Shown piece by piece: positions 1 to 13,075 of a DNA stretch of 64,000 nucleotides. Source of the stretch: Cokeromyces recurvatus. Its lineage: Eukaryota; Mucoromycota; Mucoromycetes; Mucorales; Mucoraceae. The stretch lies in the NCBI RefSeq assembly GCF_025118155.1, contig NW_026251414.1, forward strand, positions 62,001-126,000, given 5' to 3'. The position numbers were made by a program, and so were the translations under genes. Under the pieces are notes generated by a model, which saw only the letters and a list, made by a program, of their open reading frames with translations, was not told the DNA's origin and did no database searches. Within the stretch, counting starts at the first letter, position 1, and every line of letters begins with the position of its first letter.

Positions 1-534
1 ATCCTTTGGAATTAAAAGATGAGGATCTAGAAGCATCATGGACCAATATAGAACGCTAATAAGTCCTTCTAACTATAATATTTGATATGATTAACCCTAT
101 TATTTATTTATTTTTTAAAGAGAAAAAATAATAATAATAATATGTATATAATTTCACTTACTGGTGTAGCAATATTTGTTATAATTTCGTAAATAACTAG
201 TATCTATAATGTAAATAAACTACTACTTGAAATACTATTACTTTTACTTTACCTGTAGAAAACTTGGGTATAAAGTATCGGATAATCTTTAATGTAAAAG
301 CGATTGTAGCAATAGTTAAGCCTAGAATTGTCAAATACTATATGTTTTCTTTTATGTAAGAAAATTTATTGAATGAAAAAGAAAAAAAAAGGGCGTTTTG
401 AAATGTACCTGATATTGCCCACCAAAACCTAAAGCATAATGATTTTCAAAAGGTCCTGTATTCATATTTCGGAGAGCATAAACATTGGATAAAAATCCAA
501 TGGTATTCAAAACTAAATTTAATCTTTGGGTCAT
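1..534 (-). CDS. FAR-17a/AIG1-like membrane hydrolase, 3' end outside window
   Basis: Four exons on the minus strand, complement(<1..72, 162..203, 248..337, 409..534), all joined in phase; the C-terminus lies beyond base 1. The protein starts MTQRLNLVLNTIGFLSNVYA, has the family block GGQYQYLTILGL, and the last visible exon reads LEGLISVLYWSMMLLDP, which is characteristic of AIG1/ADTRP/FAR-17a proteins. Known members are multi-pass membrane threonine hydrolases that cleave fatty acid esters of hydroxy fatty acids. The threonine of YLT corresponds to the family's catalytic threonine; the partner histidine would lie in the missing part. The segments are strongly hydrophobic, as expected for transmembrane helices. 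The donor after exon 2 was chosen at 247 rather than 252 because only that keeps the family reading frame. A long T-run lies just upstream on the coding strand. The family call is fairly secure; the substrate is unknown. Confidence 0.8.
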
Positions 535-562
535 AATTGAAAAAAAGAAAAAGAAAAAGAAG

Positions 563-565
<3 letters not shown>

Positions 566-617
<52 letters not shown>
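566..617. repeat. A52 homopolymer upstream of AIG1-like gene
   Basis: Uninterrupted run of 52 A on the plus strand (T on the coding strand of the AIG1-like gene). It ends 32 bases upstream of that gene's ATG, with further T-rich sequence between. Similar runs occur at 1338-1377, 7562-7600, 12427-12453, 12606-12638, 23855-23895, 31685-31723, 44574-44616, 47829-47870, 51292-51329 (T), 54971-54993 and 59761-59800 (T). Confidence 0.9.
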
Positions 618-619
<2 letters not shown>

Positions 620-819
620 ATAAAAAGCCTGGATATACAACAAACAACTAAATTTGAATGTTATTTATGATTCGATCTTTTCGGAATTACATTTCACCCA
701 TTACCTATTTGTGACTGGTAATAACAACAAAAAAAAAAGCATTTCATGGTATTTTGTCTTTTCCAAATAAATAAGAAAGCTATGCAATAGAAAGAAAAAT
801 TAATATAAAAAAAAAACGA

Positions 820-975
820 GAAAGGCTTTCACTGTTTACTAAGGGGCAATGAGAACAATAGGAACGCATATGAAACACTATCTTTCAAACACAAAGATAT
901 AAATAGCAGAGATTAATAATGCAGAGTACGAATGAAACTCAAGGAAGCAATAATAAAGACGCCTGATAAGAAGTT
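820..975 (+). repeat. Left arm of diverged inverted repeat
   Basis: This stretch is the reverse complement of about 1905-2072. The outer ~90 bases (from the GAAAGGCTTTCACTGTTTA end through AAGATATAAATAGCAGA) match with only about five differences. The match weakens toward the inner end, around 975. The pair encloses about 0.93 kb with no coding frame that I can support. The arrangement resembles a non-autonomous hairpin or terminal-inverted-repeat element, but no target duplication is evident at the outer ends. Confidence 0.8.
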
Positions 976-1334
976 CATTATACTCATTATAAATCAGTAA
1001 CCGCTAGGGATGAAAAAGATACAAAGTTGCAAAGTTATTATTTCTATTTTCCAAAGGGCTTTAGAAGTGTGTCTTATTGACAATAATCTATATCTACATT
1101 ACCACGGCTTATTGACAGGATTGTTTCTAGTAACCAGGGGCATTTGTTTCTAGGATAGTATACCTTTGCTTTAAAAAAAAATAAAATAAAATCAATACCT
1201 AAGCTTGTATTTTATTAGTAACAAAAACCAGAGTAGTAAATAATTAATCACAAACAAAAGCTCGTAAAACAGAATACAATTATTACATCAAGTATTTGTG
1301 GATTGATTGAGATTATAGGTATTTAATAAAGCTA

Positions 1335-1380
<46 letters not shown>

Positions 1381-1904
1381 TTCTTAAAATAAAAAAAGGG
1401 GAGGGTGGTATTAGAGATTTTGAATACTGGCTTGCTCAAAATCCTGGCCTTGATTTCTTCTAATGTGTTGGAAATCTGAGTTTCTAGAGTAGGAATCTAT
1501 AACAATAATTTTAAAGAAAAGTATGATAATTTATGTTTACTAAGAGCATCCATCACGTTGTCAAATAATACAAAAATTATCTATTGTTTTATCTATTTTG
1601 TTATCGAATATTTTTCTCTCTCTTTTTTTAGTAGAAATGCGTGTTCCATTTTATGTCTTTTGAAATCGATATACAATAGAAAGTGAAACGCTTATTCTTG
1701 CTGGCACAATAATAATGTTAGTCATTTTATCTCTCCAAGAGATAAAGTCAACAGCTTGCTTTTTAGTGTAATATTTTCTTTTTTCATTTAATCATTGTGG
1801 TATTGCTCGCAAAAACTGCTGATGAATTCTCTAAATTTGAATTTTTTCATTCCCTGTTCATATATTGGTCATAATTGTCTTCCTTTATATTATTTATAAT
1901 TTTA

Positions 1905-2072
1905 GGTATTCTTCATTATCTCTTCCTCGATGTCTACTATTACTTTCTTGAGTTTCTATTCGTACTTTGCATCATTAATCTCTGCTATTTATATCTTTGT
2001 GCTTGAAAGATTGTGTTTCATATGCATTTCTATTGTTCTCATTGCCCCTTAATAAACAGTGAAAGCCTTTCT
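1905..2072 (-). repeat. Right arm of diverged inverted repeat
   Basis: Partner of the arm at 820-975, in opposite orientation. Its outer end lies 119 bases upstream of the small ORF at 2191, so the arm may be part of that gene's upstream region. Between the arms (976-1904) I see AT-rich sequence, an A40 run at 1338-1377, and no supported gene. Confidence 0.8.
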
Positions 2073-2190
2073 GATTATAGAAATTTTATTTTCTCAATCA
2101 GCCAATAGAGTTTTTCTCAGTTTATTGAAAAGCTTTCTCATTTTAGAAAAGATTATACATGTTTTTCTTTATATACATACATTTATAAAA

Positions 2191-2361
2191 ATGGCATTAC
2201 CTAACCTTTGGAAGATATATTCTTCATTTCGTACACCAGAAGAAGAGCGACAATTTTCTCGATCAGCATTCTTTAAATTTAGTGGCTTCATTCTTTCATG
2301 TATAGTAATGACCGTACTTGCTTCACGTCACAGTAACAAACACAAGTTGATTAGCTGCTAA
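2191..2361 (+). CDS. Small single-span membrane protein, hypothetical (56 aa)
   Basis: ATG at 2191 opens a 56-codon frame. The protein is MALPNLWKIYSSFRTPEEER followed by a basic/aromatic linker, then a hydrophobic span (about residues 31-46, FSGFILSCIVMTVLAS) and a short basic tail. The frame is open further upstream (from a GTG at 2059), but 2191 is the first ATG. The layout of a short charged N-terminus with PEE and one helix near the C-terminus resembles tail-anchored proteins such as small TOM-complex subunits. I do not claim homology: the likeness to Tom5 is only in layout. Codon use is plausible, but the frame is short and could be non-coding. The inverted-repeat arm ends just upstream. 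Confidence 0.45.
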   Translation: MALPNLWKIYSSFRTPEEERQFSRSAFFKFSGFILSCIVMTVLASRHSNKHKLISC

Positions 2362-3916
2362 TTGTACTAGACCAATTACAATAATTAAAGAAAAAAAAAG
2401 GGGGAGAATAGCTATTCACTACATCAATAAGTACACAGCTTTTACATCAATTTTATTTTCATTACAATTTAACTTATACATAATTGTATTTAACTGCAAA
2501 ATTTTGAAATGAATAATAAAATACATGTGGATTGGTTTTTAGTAAAGAAAAAAAAAACAAACAAAGATTATCTTTTTATTGATTTTAGTGTTTAAAGATT
2601 TTATTCAATTCAATAGAAAGAAGAATACGTATAACGTTTGTTTCAATTGTAAAAACAGTTAGAAATGGTTAATTGTTAACAATTACAAACATAGATGAAC
2701 TTAAGTAGCCGTTGTTGACTACAATCACCACTTTTTGCGTACCTAACAAAATCTTAAAAGTTAATTTATTGCCCGATCATTTAAAGTGTATTGTTCCAAC
2801 AGATGTATGACATGATTACGCCATTTACATATTTAAGTATCTATTTGCAAAGGTAACTACTTGAATCTATTGTATATATTTGTTCATTATTATTCATTAG
2901 AGATAATTAAAAAAAAAAAAAAAAAAAAAGTTCATAAAGGCTGTACCACATACCATCTAAGTATTTTATCTCAGCGGATAATAAGATTTATCCTTGGATC
3001 AACGCCATATAAAAACATCAAAGGGGAGAAGGAGACAAACAAACCAAAAATACTATTAAGTTCATAATAATCTCGAATTTATATGTTGTAATCATCATAG
3101 GAATAGCAGAGACATATAAATGTATAAATAAAGTACAAAAAAAAAAAAGGTACAAGCAACAATAGTATGATATAAAAAGTGACTTGTTTAAATCTATATA
3201 GCATTGTTATATAGACAATTATCTCATATTAAAATAAGTCATGATTTAATAAATTGACTATCCTTGAGGCCCTTAAACTGAACTTGTCAAGTAATTATCT
3301 TATTCCAAGATAGAATGAATAGAACTGCCATCAAATTAAAAGCTTCACATGATTTTGATCAATAGATAATAGCTAAATCAAGCTCTTTCTTTTTAAACTT
3401 GTCTATGTAACATATGAATGCATGTTCTAATATGCTTAGTACACTTTTTTTTCTTAAACAAAAAAAAAAAATACAGCACGATTCTTTTAAACTTATGTAT
3501 AACTAAGCAATATAGAATAATTTAGCTTTAAACGGAAAACGTATATTATGAGTATACGTGTGTGATCTATCTTCGTTCCTGTTGTTATTTAATCAATAAT
3601 ATGATTTCAGCATTTAACTAGTGAATAGGAAATATAATCTTCCTAAAATCAGAAATTTATATTAATTCATTATTTCAATACTTACTAAAAATGTTCCGCT
3701 AACATTGTCGTCTTCTCTGAGTTGTTGAAATAAAATGTCGAACCAATTAATATCTTCTCTTTTATTGTGTACTAAATTTTGTGAAAAGTTAAATTTCGCC
3801 GCCTCAATGCATTATAATAAGTAACCAAACTTTATTTATTATTTGATTTCTTTTCTTCTTTAATATATAATAATTCCTTCTTTCTTCAGGTCATCATATA
3901 CTTTATACTGTCCTTA
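2362..3916. other. Intergenic, no gene seen
   Basis: AT-rich spacer of 1.55 kb with A-runs (for example at 2909-2929). The only long open frame, 2861-3067, starts at TTG and owes part of its length to an A-run, so it is not annotated. The last 100 bases are the T-rich upstream region of the aldehyde dehydrogenase gene. Confidence 0.6.
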
Positions 3917-6043
<2,127 letters not shown>

Positions 6044-6115
6044 TCATATGTATTTATTTATTTATTTATTTATTTTATTTTATTTTTTGTAATAAACTAG
6101 GATAATAATTTATAT

Positions 6116-7555
6116 TTAAATAAAAACCGTAAACTGTGCTTGTTCAGTAGAAGAGCTAACAGCTTGTAAATGAATTATACCATTTGCTTGTAATTCATGT
6201 ATTTCACCATCTAAACATAATTCAGCTTTATCCTTCACACGTAGTAATAATTCAGATGCCTTGAAATATTCAACTCCTTCTATATCTATATGTTGGCCAT
6301 TTTGAAATGCTGCTAAACTGACTTTTGTTAATTTATCCCGAGTTTCATTTCGTAACATGATGATGTCCATTTCTTCAGTCAGTGGGGAGGCAAAAGGTGC
6401 AACTCGAAATCCTTTTTCTAATGAATCTTGCTTGCTCACAACAAAGTAGGTGAATTGTTTATCGTCCAACATACATGTTGTTTTGGGTCCATCAAACTGA
6501 TGTGTCTCTCGATTATATTTCTTTGCATTTTTTAGCAGTAAATCACCTTGGTATTGTTTTAAGAATGTTAACAGATACATAGCAACCCAAGAGAATCGAG
6601 CGTTACCCATAAAGTAGCGTAAATAACGGGACTTAGACACGACTTGGGCATGAAATCCCCAGCTCATGACAACCAACAAACGAATCGAATCTGTATTGTC
6701 GTATACACAGTTTTCTGGCCAATCTTTAGCAAATCCCATCTTGGCCTCTATCATATAAAATGGGGATTCCTTTTCTTGTTTAATAATCTTTAGAGTTGCT
6801 TGTTCTATACTTTGAATGCCCATACCCAGAGCAAATGCATTTCCTGAGCCAGCTGGAATCACACCAAGTCTGATCTGTTGGCGTTGTTGTTGTTGTTGTC
6901 CTTCCTTTGGAATAGTAATTGCATCAACCAGACCATTTACAACCTCATGTAAAGTACCATCACCGCCCATACTAATTATAATAGTTGACTCTAGCTTGAT
7001 TTGTTGTTTTCCCAAGTCTTTGGCTAAGGCTCGTGTTTCACCATTACGTTTCGTATTGATCTTTGTTATATTGGTATCCAAGAAACCGGCATGGAGTAGC
7101 ATAGGTTTTATTCTCTTGATAAAATCTGTTTCTGCTCTTTGTGAACCAGATGTAGGATTTAAGATGACGAAAACTTTAGTCTTTGAGTAGGTTCGATAAT
7201 GAGGCAAAGCCCTTTCACGAAGTGATGTTATAAAACTGGATAATAATGCGTCGTTGTTGTTGTCTTTCACTTTTGTACAATTATATTGTAAGGTATTCAA
7301 TTCCCATTGCCGGATATCATTTGGTTGTTGATTATTATCATTTCTAATCGGTTCACTTTTCATATTTCCTGACGAAACATAATGAATTATTAACGTCTCC
7401 TCATCAAAATCAATACCATAGATAAATTCAAATTGAACTACTAGTACTATTTGCTCTCTATTATTATCAACAGTCTCTATTCTTAATTGGTCTTTATCTA
7501 ATATTAATTTTGTTAAATTATTATCTTTATTATAGACTAATACTGAATTTATCAT
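6116..7555 (-). CDS. Sphingoid long-chain base / diacylglycerol-type lipid kinase
   Basis: Single-exon gene of 479 aa. It carries a DAGK catalytic domain: VFVILNPTSGSQRAE near residue 128, the nucleotide loop SMGGDGTLHEVVNGL near residue 196, and GVIPAGSGNAFALGMG near residue 229. The C-terminal half ends with ELCLDGEIHEL, the typical lipid-kinase end motif. Family members phosphorylate sphingosine or other long-chain bases (Lcb4/Lcb5 in yeast) or diacylglycerol at membranes. The N-terminal ~120 residues resemble the extra domain of sphingosine kinases, so I favour a long-chain base kinase, without certainty on substrate. A short Gln-rich loop (QQQQQRQQ) is inserted after the GGDGT block. An A39 run on the plus strand (T39 on the coding strand) ends six bases before the ATG. 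Confidence 0.88.
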   Translation of the reverse strand: MINSVLVYNKDNNLTKLILDKDQLRIETVDNNREQIVLVVQFEFIYGIDFDEETLIIHYVSSGNMKSEPIRNDNNQQPNDIRQWELNTLQYNCTKVKDNNNDALLSSFITSLRERALPHYRTYSKTKVFVILNPTSGSQRAETDFIKRIKPMLLHAGFLDTNITKINTKRNGETRALAKDLGKQQIKLESTIIISMGGDGTLHEVVNGLVDAITIPKEGQQQQQRQQIRLGVIPAGSGNAFALGMGIQSIEQATLKIIKQEKESPFYMIEAKMGFAKDWPENCVYDNTDSIRLLVVMSWGFHAQVVSKSRYLRYFMGNARFSWVAMYLLTFLKQYQGDLLLKNAKKYNRETHQFDGPKTTCMLDDKQFTYFVVSKQDSLEKGFRVAPFASPLTEEMDIIMLRNETRDKLTKVSLAAFQNGQHIDIEGVEYFKASELLLRVKDKAELCLDGEIHELQANGIIHLQAVSSSTEQAQFTVFI

Positions 7556-7561
7556 ATTTAG

Positions 7562-7605
<44 letters not shown>

Positions 7606-8107
7606 GGAGAACTGATGAAGTAGAATCCTCACATAATAATTAAAATTTTGTAGACCGACTATCAATCAATAGAAAGAACAATTGTTATGCAACTTAGATA
7701 ATCACAAAAAAAAAAAAGTTATAAACAGGTATTATTTGCTACATGTAAATAGAATAGAATAAATTATCATTTGATAGCAGCTATAGAAAATATATTTACA
7801 TTATACTAAATGGGGTTTATTTAATCATCTTGTTGTTTTTCCTTCTTCTTCTTCAGTGTTGACTCAAATTATAATGAGTTGTATGGTTTAGTTATGTAAG
7901 CAATGACTCATAGAAAAGTCTTTTTTGTTTACATCAAAATTTTCACTGTTTTTAAAAATTAATATTTTTTTTTTCTCTTTTTCGACAGTCTTTGTGACTG
8001 TCATCTAATGTGAAAAAAAAAATGTATCCTCAGATTTTTTTTTTTAACTTCTTCCAGTCCGAGATAGATAAACCTCGATACAATAGTTTTATTTCACAAT
8101 TTCGAAC
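7556..8107. promoter_or_regulatory. Divergent promoter region, lipid kinase / PRPP synthetase
   Basis: A 552-bp spacer between two divergent start codons. It contains the 39-base A-run at 7562-7600 and T-rich stretches before the PRPP synthetase ATG. I recognise no specific operator, and no RNA gene. Confidence 0.5.
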
Positions 8108-9797
8108 ATGCGTAATACCAAAATCTTGGCTGGTTCCTCACATCCTGAGCTTGCTGAACTTGTCTCTAAACGCCTCGGCACACCCCTTTCTAACTGTACA
8201 TTAAAGAAATTCAGCAATAAAGAAACTAGCGTTGAAATTGGTAAATGGGTCATAAGCATTTAAGAAATCAATAATATCTAAATTGCTTCATTTAGGTGTT
8301 TCTGTTCGTAATGAGGATGTATTTATCATTCAATCTGGTTCCAACAACATGAATGATAATATTATCGAGCTTTGTATCATGATTCAAGCTGCTCGTATTG
8401 GTTCAAGCAAACGTATTACTGCCGTTTTGCCTTACTTCCCTTATTGTAAGCAAAGCAAGCGTAAGGGTAGAACCAGCATTACTGCCAAGTGTAAGTAACA
8501 ACAACAATAACCTCAAGTTATTGTATTAAATTTTTTTATGAATAGTAATTGCAAATATGTTGGCTGTTGCTGGTGTTGATCATATTATTGTAAGTTGAAC
8601 TTTTTAGTATCACAGTTCGTTATACTTTTTTTTTTTATTCATCTATATGTATATACATATATACATATACATATATATATGTATCTTAGACAATGGATCT
8701 TCATGCTTCACAAATGCAAGGTTTCTTTCAGCGCCCCGTTGATAACTTGTATGCTGAACCTGTTATTGCTCGATGGATCACACAAAGTGTTCCCAACTGG
8801 CAAAATGGTGTTATCGTCTCAAAAAATGCAGGTGGTGCAAAGAGGTAAGTGAGTGGAGGGTAGGGAAGAAGAGAGAAAAAAAAAAGGAGAAAGAGAGGGA
8901 GATAGTGTTATTTCTAAATTGATATGTATATTAACTTTACAGAATTTTAGAGTTACATCCTTGGCTGATGCTCTTCGACTCGATTTTGCTTTAATTCATA
9001 AGGATCGTTCTCGTATGGGACCTCAAGGTCAAAATCGTCCTTATAGTGGTATGCCTAAATCAGGCGAAGGTGATTCCTCTGCTCGTGTTTACGAAGAAGA
9101 ACTTGCTGTAAAAGAAGACAATCATGATGAAGATTTAACTGCTTCTATTTCTTCATTAAATGATGCTGGTATTAATGGGGATGTCTTAAATGCTGCCGTA
9201 TCTGTCGTATCTGATAAAGATGGTGAAAGTACAATTACTTTGGTTGGTGATGTTAAGGGCAAGATTGCGTTCTTAACTGTAAGTAGGGAGGAATATATTA
9301 TATGTATATGTATATATATATATATATGATACTTATGTAATCTATAGGATGATATTATTGATAATGTTGGAACTTTCTTAGATGCAGCTGAACATTTAGT
9401 AAAGAAATGTGGCGCAGATAAAGTCTATATTATTGCTACACATGGTGTCTTGAGTGGCAATGCAATTCAAAAGATTGAAGCTTGTGACAGTGTATATAAG
9501 GTAAGTTACAAACAAAATATGCTCCTATCAATAATTAACTCTCTCTCTCTCTCTTTTTTTTTCACATTATTTAGTTGGTTGTCACGAATACCTTCCCCAT
9601 TCCTAAAGAAAAGATGGATCAATCAAGTAAATTGATTGTTATTGATATTTCTTATACACTTGCTGAAGCAATTAGAAGAACTGTAAGTGTACATTTTCCA
9701 TACATTTAACTACGTATTAATATTTCCTCTGCCTTTTTCTTTTTCTAAATAGCATAACGGTGAAAGTGTAAGTTACCTCTTTAATCATGCGGAATAA
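8108..9797 (+). CDS. PRS1: Ribose-phosphate pyrophosphokinase (PRPP synthetase), Prs1-like
   Basis: Eight exons: 8108..8240, 8296..8490, 8546..8589, 8690..8844, 8951..9278, 9348..9500, 9575..9682, 9753..9797, giving 386 aa. Makes PRPP from ribose 5-phosphate and ATP for purine, pyrimidine, His and Trp synthesis. The protein starts [20 protein letters not shown]; it has [30 protein letters not shown], the flexible-loop region, and the C-terminal signature [17 protein letters not shown]. The PRPP-binding loop reads DDIIDNVGT, with Asn where the human enzyme has Thr. An acidic insert of roughly 50-70 residues follows [10 protein letters not shown], before [13 protein letters not shown]. Such non-homologous inserts are known in yeast Prs1/Prs5, which act in hetero-oligomers. 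I infer the Prs1 assignment from the insert and loop; a paralogous subunit is possible. Confidence 0.93.
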
Positions 9798-9864
9798 AGT
9801 GTCATTTTTATTATAATAAAATAATGAATATAATTATCCCTTTTTTCATATATTTATATGCATA

Positions 9865-9903
<39 letters not shown>

Positions 9904-11543
9904 GAAAAACAAGAAGGGGTCAATCAATTGTTTATATCAGGAGATTATAGCGTTTCCAATTTAATGAACTTTATCATTGATAATAAATTATAAATTCCAT
10001 TATAGAAACTGATAAGGATAAAGTAAACTGATTACAATTATACCAAAATTGTCTTTCAACGTAATTCTTCAAGGGGAAAAAAAAATTTAAAATAGGATAC
10101 TGTATTTTTCGAGTCAAAAGGTCCATAATACAACTATAATGCTTTATTTAACAAATCTGTATAATATTTAGTGAGCTTCCATACGGATTAACGCGATAAG
10201 AATGCTTTTATTCAAACTAATAAACGCGACGCGTCGTACTTTGAGAAGCTGCTGTTATTATTACAGATTAAGACACCGAATACATGTAGTAGTTGTCTAC
10301 GAATATACAACAACTATAATTAGGGTGAAGGAGTAGAGAGTGCATCAGATATATTCAATGAAGCTGATTTTCACATACATACATACATACATATATGTAT
10401 ATAAATAAATATAAAGAGTCTCACTCATATTGTTCTTCATTATTGCAAAAGCAAACTATGCAACACATAATGTATAAAAATAGACAGAAAAAGAAAACAA
10501 AAGCTTAAATCAATTCAGGAAACAATTTTTTTTTTTTTTTTTTTAAGACAGGTTATCTAGGAGAATAAAAAAGTAGGCTGGTGATTTCTCCGCTTTTGCA
10601 TTTTATCATTCCCACTCCTCCTTCCTCACTTTCCCTCCCTCCCCCCCCCGCAATTTTCTTTTACCGAACTAACAGATTATATAATTTATCCGAAATCTTC
10701 TTACGATGATTTTTGTCACCTTTCTATTACTACTCATAAATCAATATGTTATAAAATAATAATTCATTCCATGTTTGGTACCTGACAGCTCTGGCAAACT
10801 ACTACTCTTTGTTAAATAGAGAGAGATACTTGAGACAACAAAACGATAGGATCGTCACTTCAGTTGTAGTAACTGTTTTCATTGTAGAGCAAAGATTAAT
10901 TATAGTTTAGCTCCTTATAGAATTAGTTTATACAAATATATACTGACACGCAGAAGGAGATATAAAAAAAAAACGAAAAAACAAAGCCAATTATGGGCTA
11001 TATCTTAAAAACGATTTTAATAGATAAAATAACTGTCAATTACATATAAACTAATTTTAGTGATTGCTTAAAAGAGAACTTCTCTCTCTCTCTTTTATTA
11101 TGATTATTATTTCATGATTAAAAGTAAGGTCTACCTATAATTTATTAGATGCGGCTGCTTTTACATACAACGATTTTATTTTGGGTGGTGTAACAACGGA
11201 ATCAGCAATTTTTTTTTATTGTTTTGTTTTCCATTTATAGTATTTTTCATTTATGATGCATATATTTTGTATTCACTAGAGAATAAAAAGGAAGTTTGTA
11301 AACAACATAGAACAAAGATAACTTATTTTATTTATATATTCATATCTTATATTGTTTACACTCTGGTGATCTGGATTTAAGTATCATGTTGAATTGAGAA
11401 GTAAAAATAAAAAATAAAAAATAAATAAAAAGTATTATGATTTATTTTATACGCGTATATAAAGAGGGAATAATTATATAATATTAAATATAAAGATGTA
11501 GTGCAGTTTTTTTTTCTTTTTTTATAGTAAATAAAATGATGGG
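9798..11543. other. 1.7-kb spacer between convergent genes, no gene seen
   Basis: Lies between the 3' ends of PRS1 and the bZIP gene. It has an A-run at about 9871-9899, CATA and CT tandem runs (about 10375-10395, 11080-11095), and three CGCG sites, in aacgcgat at about 10190, acgcgacgcgtcg at about 10225, and tacgcgtatataaag at about 11451. The last combines a CGCG palindrome with a TATA-like stretch, but I find no ORF or recognisable structured RNA near it. Confidence 0.5.
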
Positions 11544-12284
11544 CTAGGGAATATAATGATTTGGAGGAAAGTTGATTGTTGATTGTAAAGAGGGATTTGC
11601 TATTGTTGTTGGCATAATAACAGGTTTATTCCTACTAAAATGGCATTCGTTATGTGCCATCAGCATCCTTCTTAAACTCAATACTTCATCTTTCATCACA
11701 TTAGCTTGTAATTGTAATTGTTCGTTATCATTCACTAGAAATTCAACTCTTTCCTGAAGATTTCGTAGCCATTCTTTCTTTCTCTGTCTACATTTTAATG
11801 CCGCTATAAAGAGTCTAGAATTAGATCAACCATATAAAGAATAGATCTGTATATGTATTTATTTACCTTGCCGGTTACGTTCAAGAAAGTTTTTACGTTT
11901 TTCAGTATCTGATGTTGTTGTGTTTTTTTGTTTTGATGTATCAGAGCGACGTGCTGTTTTATGGATTTGTGTGTCATCTTCTTCTGCACTACTACTACTA
12001 CTACTACTGCTACTGCTACTGCTACTGCTGTGATTGATAGAAATATTATAACTTGTATCAAAATTTGAATAAGGATAGTTGCTGTTTAAGCTAGGTTGAG
12101 TTGATGTTTGAAGTGGAAATGTGGATGGATTTTGTATTGTGTTATAGGATATTGGGTACTTTATATGAGGGTCTGTAATAGGTAGTGTCTGAAAGTTAAG
12201 GTCAGTTGAATCAATTGAAGGCACTAAAGCAGTCATAGTTTGATAATTTATATTAGTAGGTTCGGATAGATCTGTCCAGTTCAT
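11544..12284 (-). CDS. bZIP transcription factor, ATF/CREB type
   Basis: Two exons, complement(11544..11803, 11867..12284), giving 225 aa. The intron falls inside the basic region, between LERNRQ and AALKCRQRKKEW. The joined basic region matches ATF/CREB (Atf1/ATF2) DNA-binding helices and is followed by a leucine-zipper heptad pattern (LQERVEFLVNDNEQLQLQ). The N-terminal 120 residues are low-complexity and Asn/Thr/Ser-rich, including a run of about 14 Ser encoded by TAG/TGC repeats. This is a plausible activation or regulatory region. Such factors bind CRE-like sites and commonly control stress or nutrient responses downstream of Sty1/Hog1-type kinases; for this gene that is inference. The protein is short for the family, with no N-terminal OSM domains visible. 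Confidence 0.88.
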
Positions 12285-12603
12285 TATATGTAACTATTAT
12301 TAAAGAAAAAGAAAGAAAGAAGGAAATGAATAGAAGAAAAAAAAAATCCTAGATTTATTTTTTTTTTTTATGTTTATGAATTGTGTTTACCTTTTTCGGA
12401 ATATGGAAATAAATGAATATAGCGAGAAAAAAAAAAAAAAAAAAAAAAAAAAACTTGAAACGTAAATAAAGTATCGATAAACAAACAAACAAACAAAAAT
12501 ATAATCTTGTTTAGCTTAGCATAAATAAAATAAAACCTTTGGAATTCTTCTTTTATGCTGAATTTGTATTCTTAATCGACAGTTTACGCTTATCATCTTC
12601 GAT

Positions 12604-12646
<43 letters not shown>

Positions 12647-13075
12647 CACAGTTAAAAGTTTATTATTTATAACATGAATAATTCTTCCGTAATTTATCTA
12701 TAATTGTTATTTATAAAAACAAGCCTGATTATTTGAGACTTTTTTATTTTCTTGATTTCCTGAAGGATTTTTTTTTTCTGCAGCTGTAATGCGTCAGGAT
12801 ATTTTAAATCGTTTAATAACGCCATTTCTTAACATGTATATTATTCTTGTATGTCATGATCATATTTATATTGATATACTGATTTTAATAGTATGTATAT
12901 AATAGTAAAATATTTTATTATTAATATTATAGTTGTAATAGTGTATAATAGAATTTATCTTTCATATTTAGTAATAGTAAAGGAAAAAAAAAAGGACGTA
13001 TTACTTTTTTTTTTCGTTTAAAGTGATGGTCCAGCCATTTACTTAAAGGAGATGGAGTGTGTGCGTTAAAAAAAA
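12285..13075. other. Spacer between bZIP start and Bem2-like 3' end
   Basis: 0.8 kb of AT-rich sequence with A-runs at 12427-12453 and 12606-12638. It presumably holds the bZIP promoter (proximal part) and the 3' UTR of the Bem2-like gene. No ORF of note. Confidence 0.5.

Noticed and set aside
3..59. Plus-strand open frame ending in TAA, looking like the tail of an upstream gene
   Set aside because: The minus strand of the same bases reads LEGLISVLYWSMMLLDP, the expected next exon of the AIG1-like gene, in phase with its other exons.
446..670. Open frames of poly-Phe or poly-Lys
   Set aside because: Created by the A52 homopolymer; no protein character.
2861..3067. 68-codon plus-strand frame
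   Set aside because: Starts at TTG, crosses an A-run as poly-Lys, no ATG, no family resemblance.
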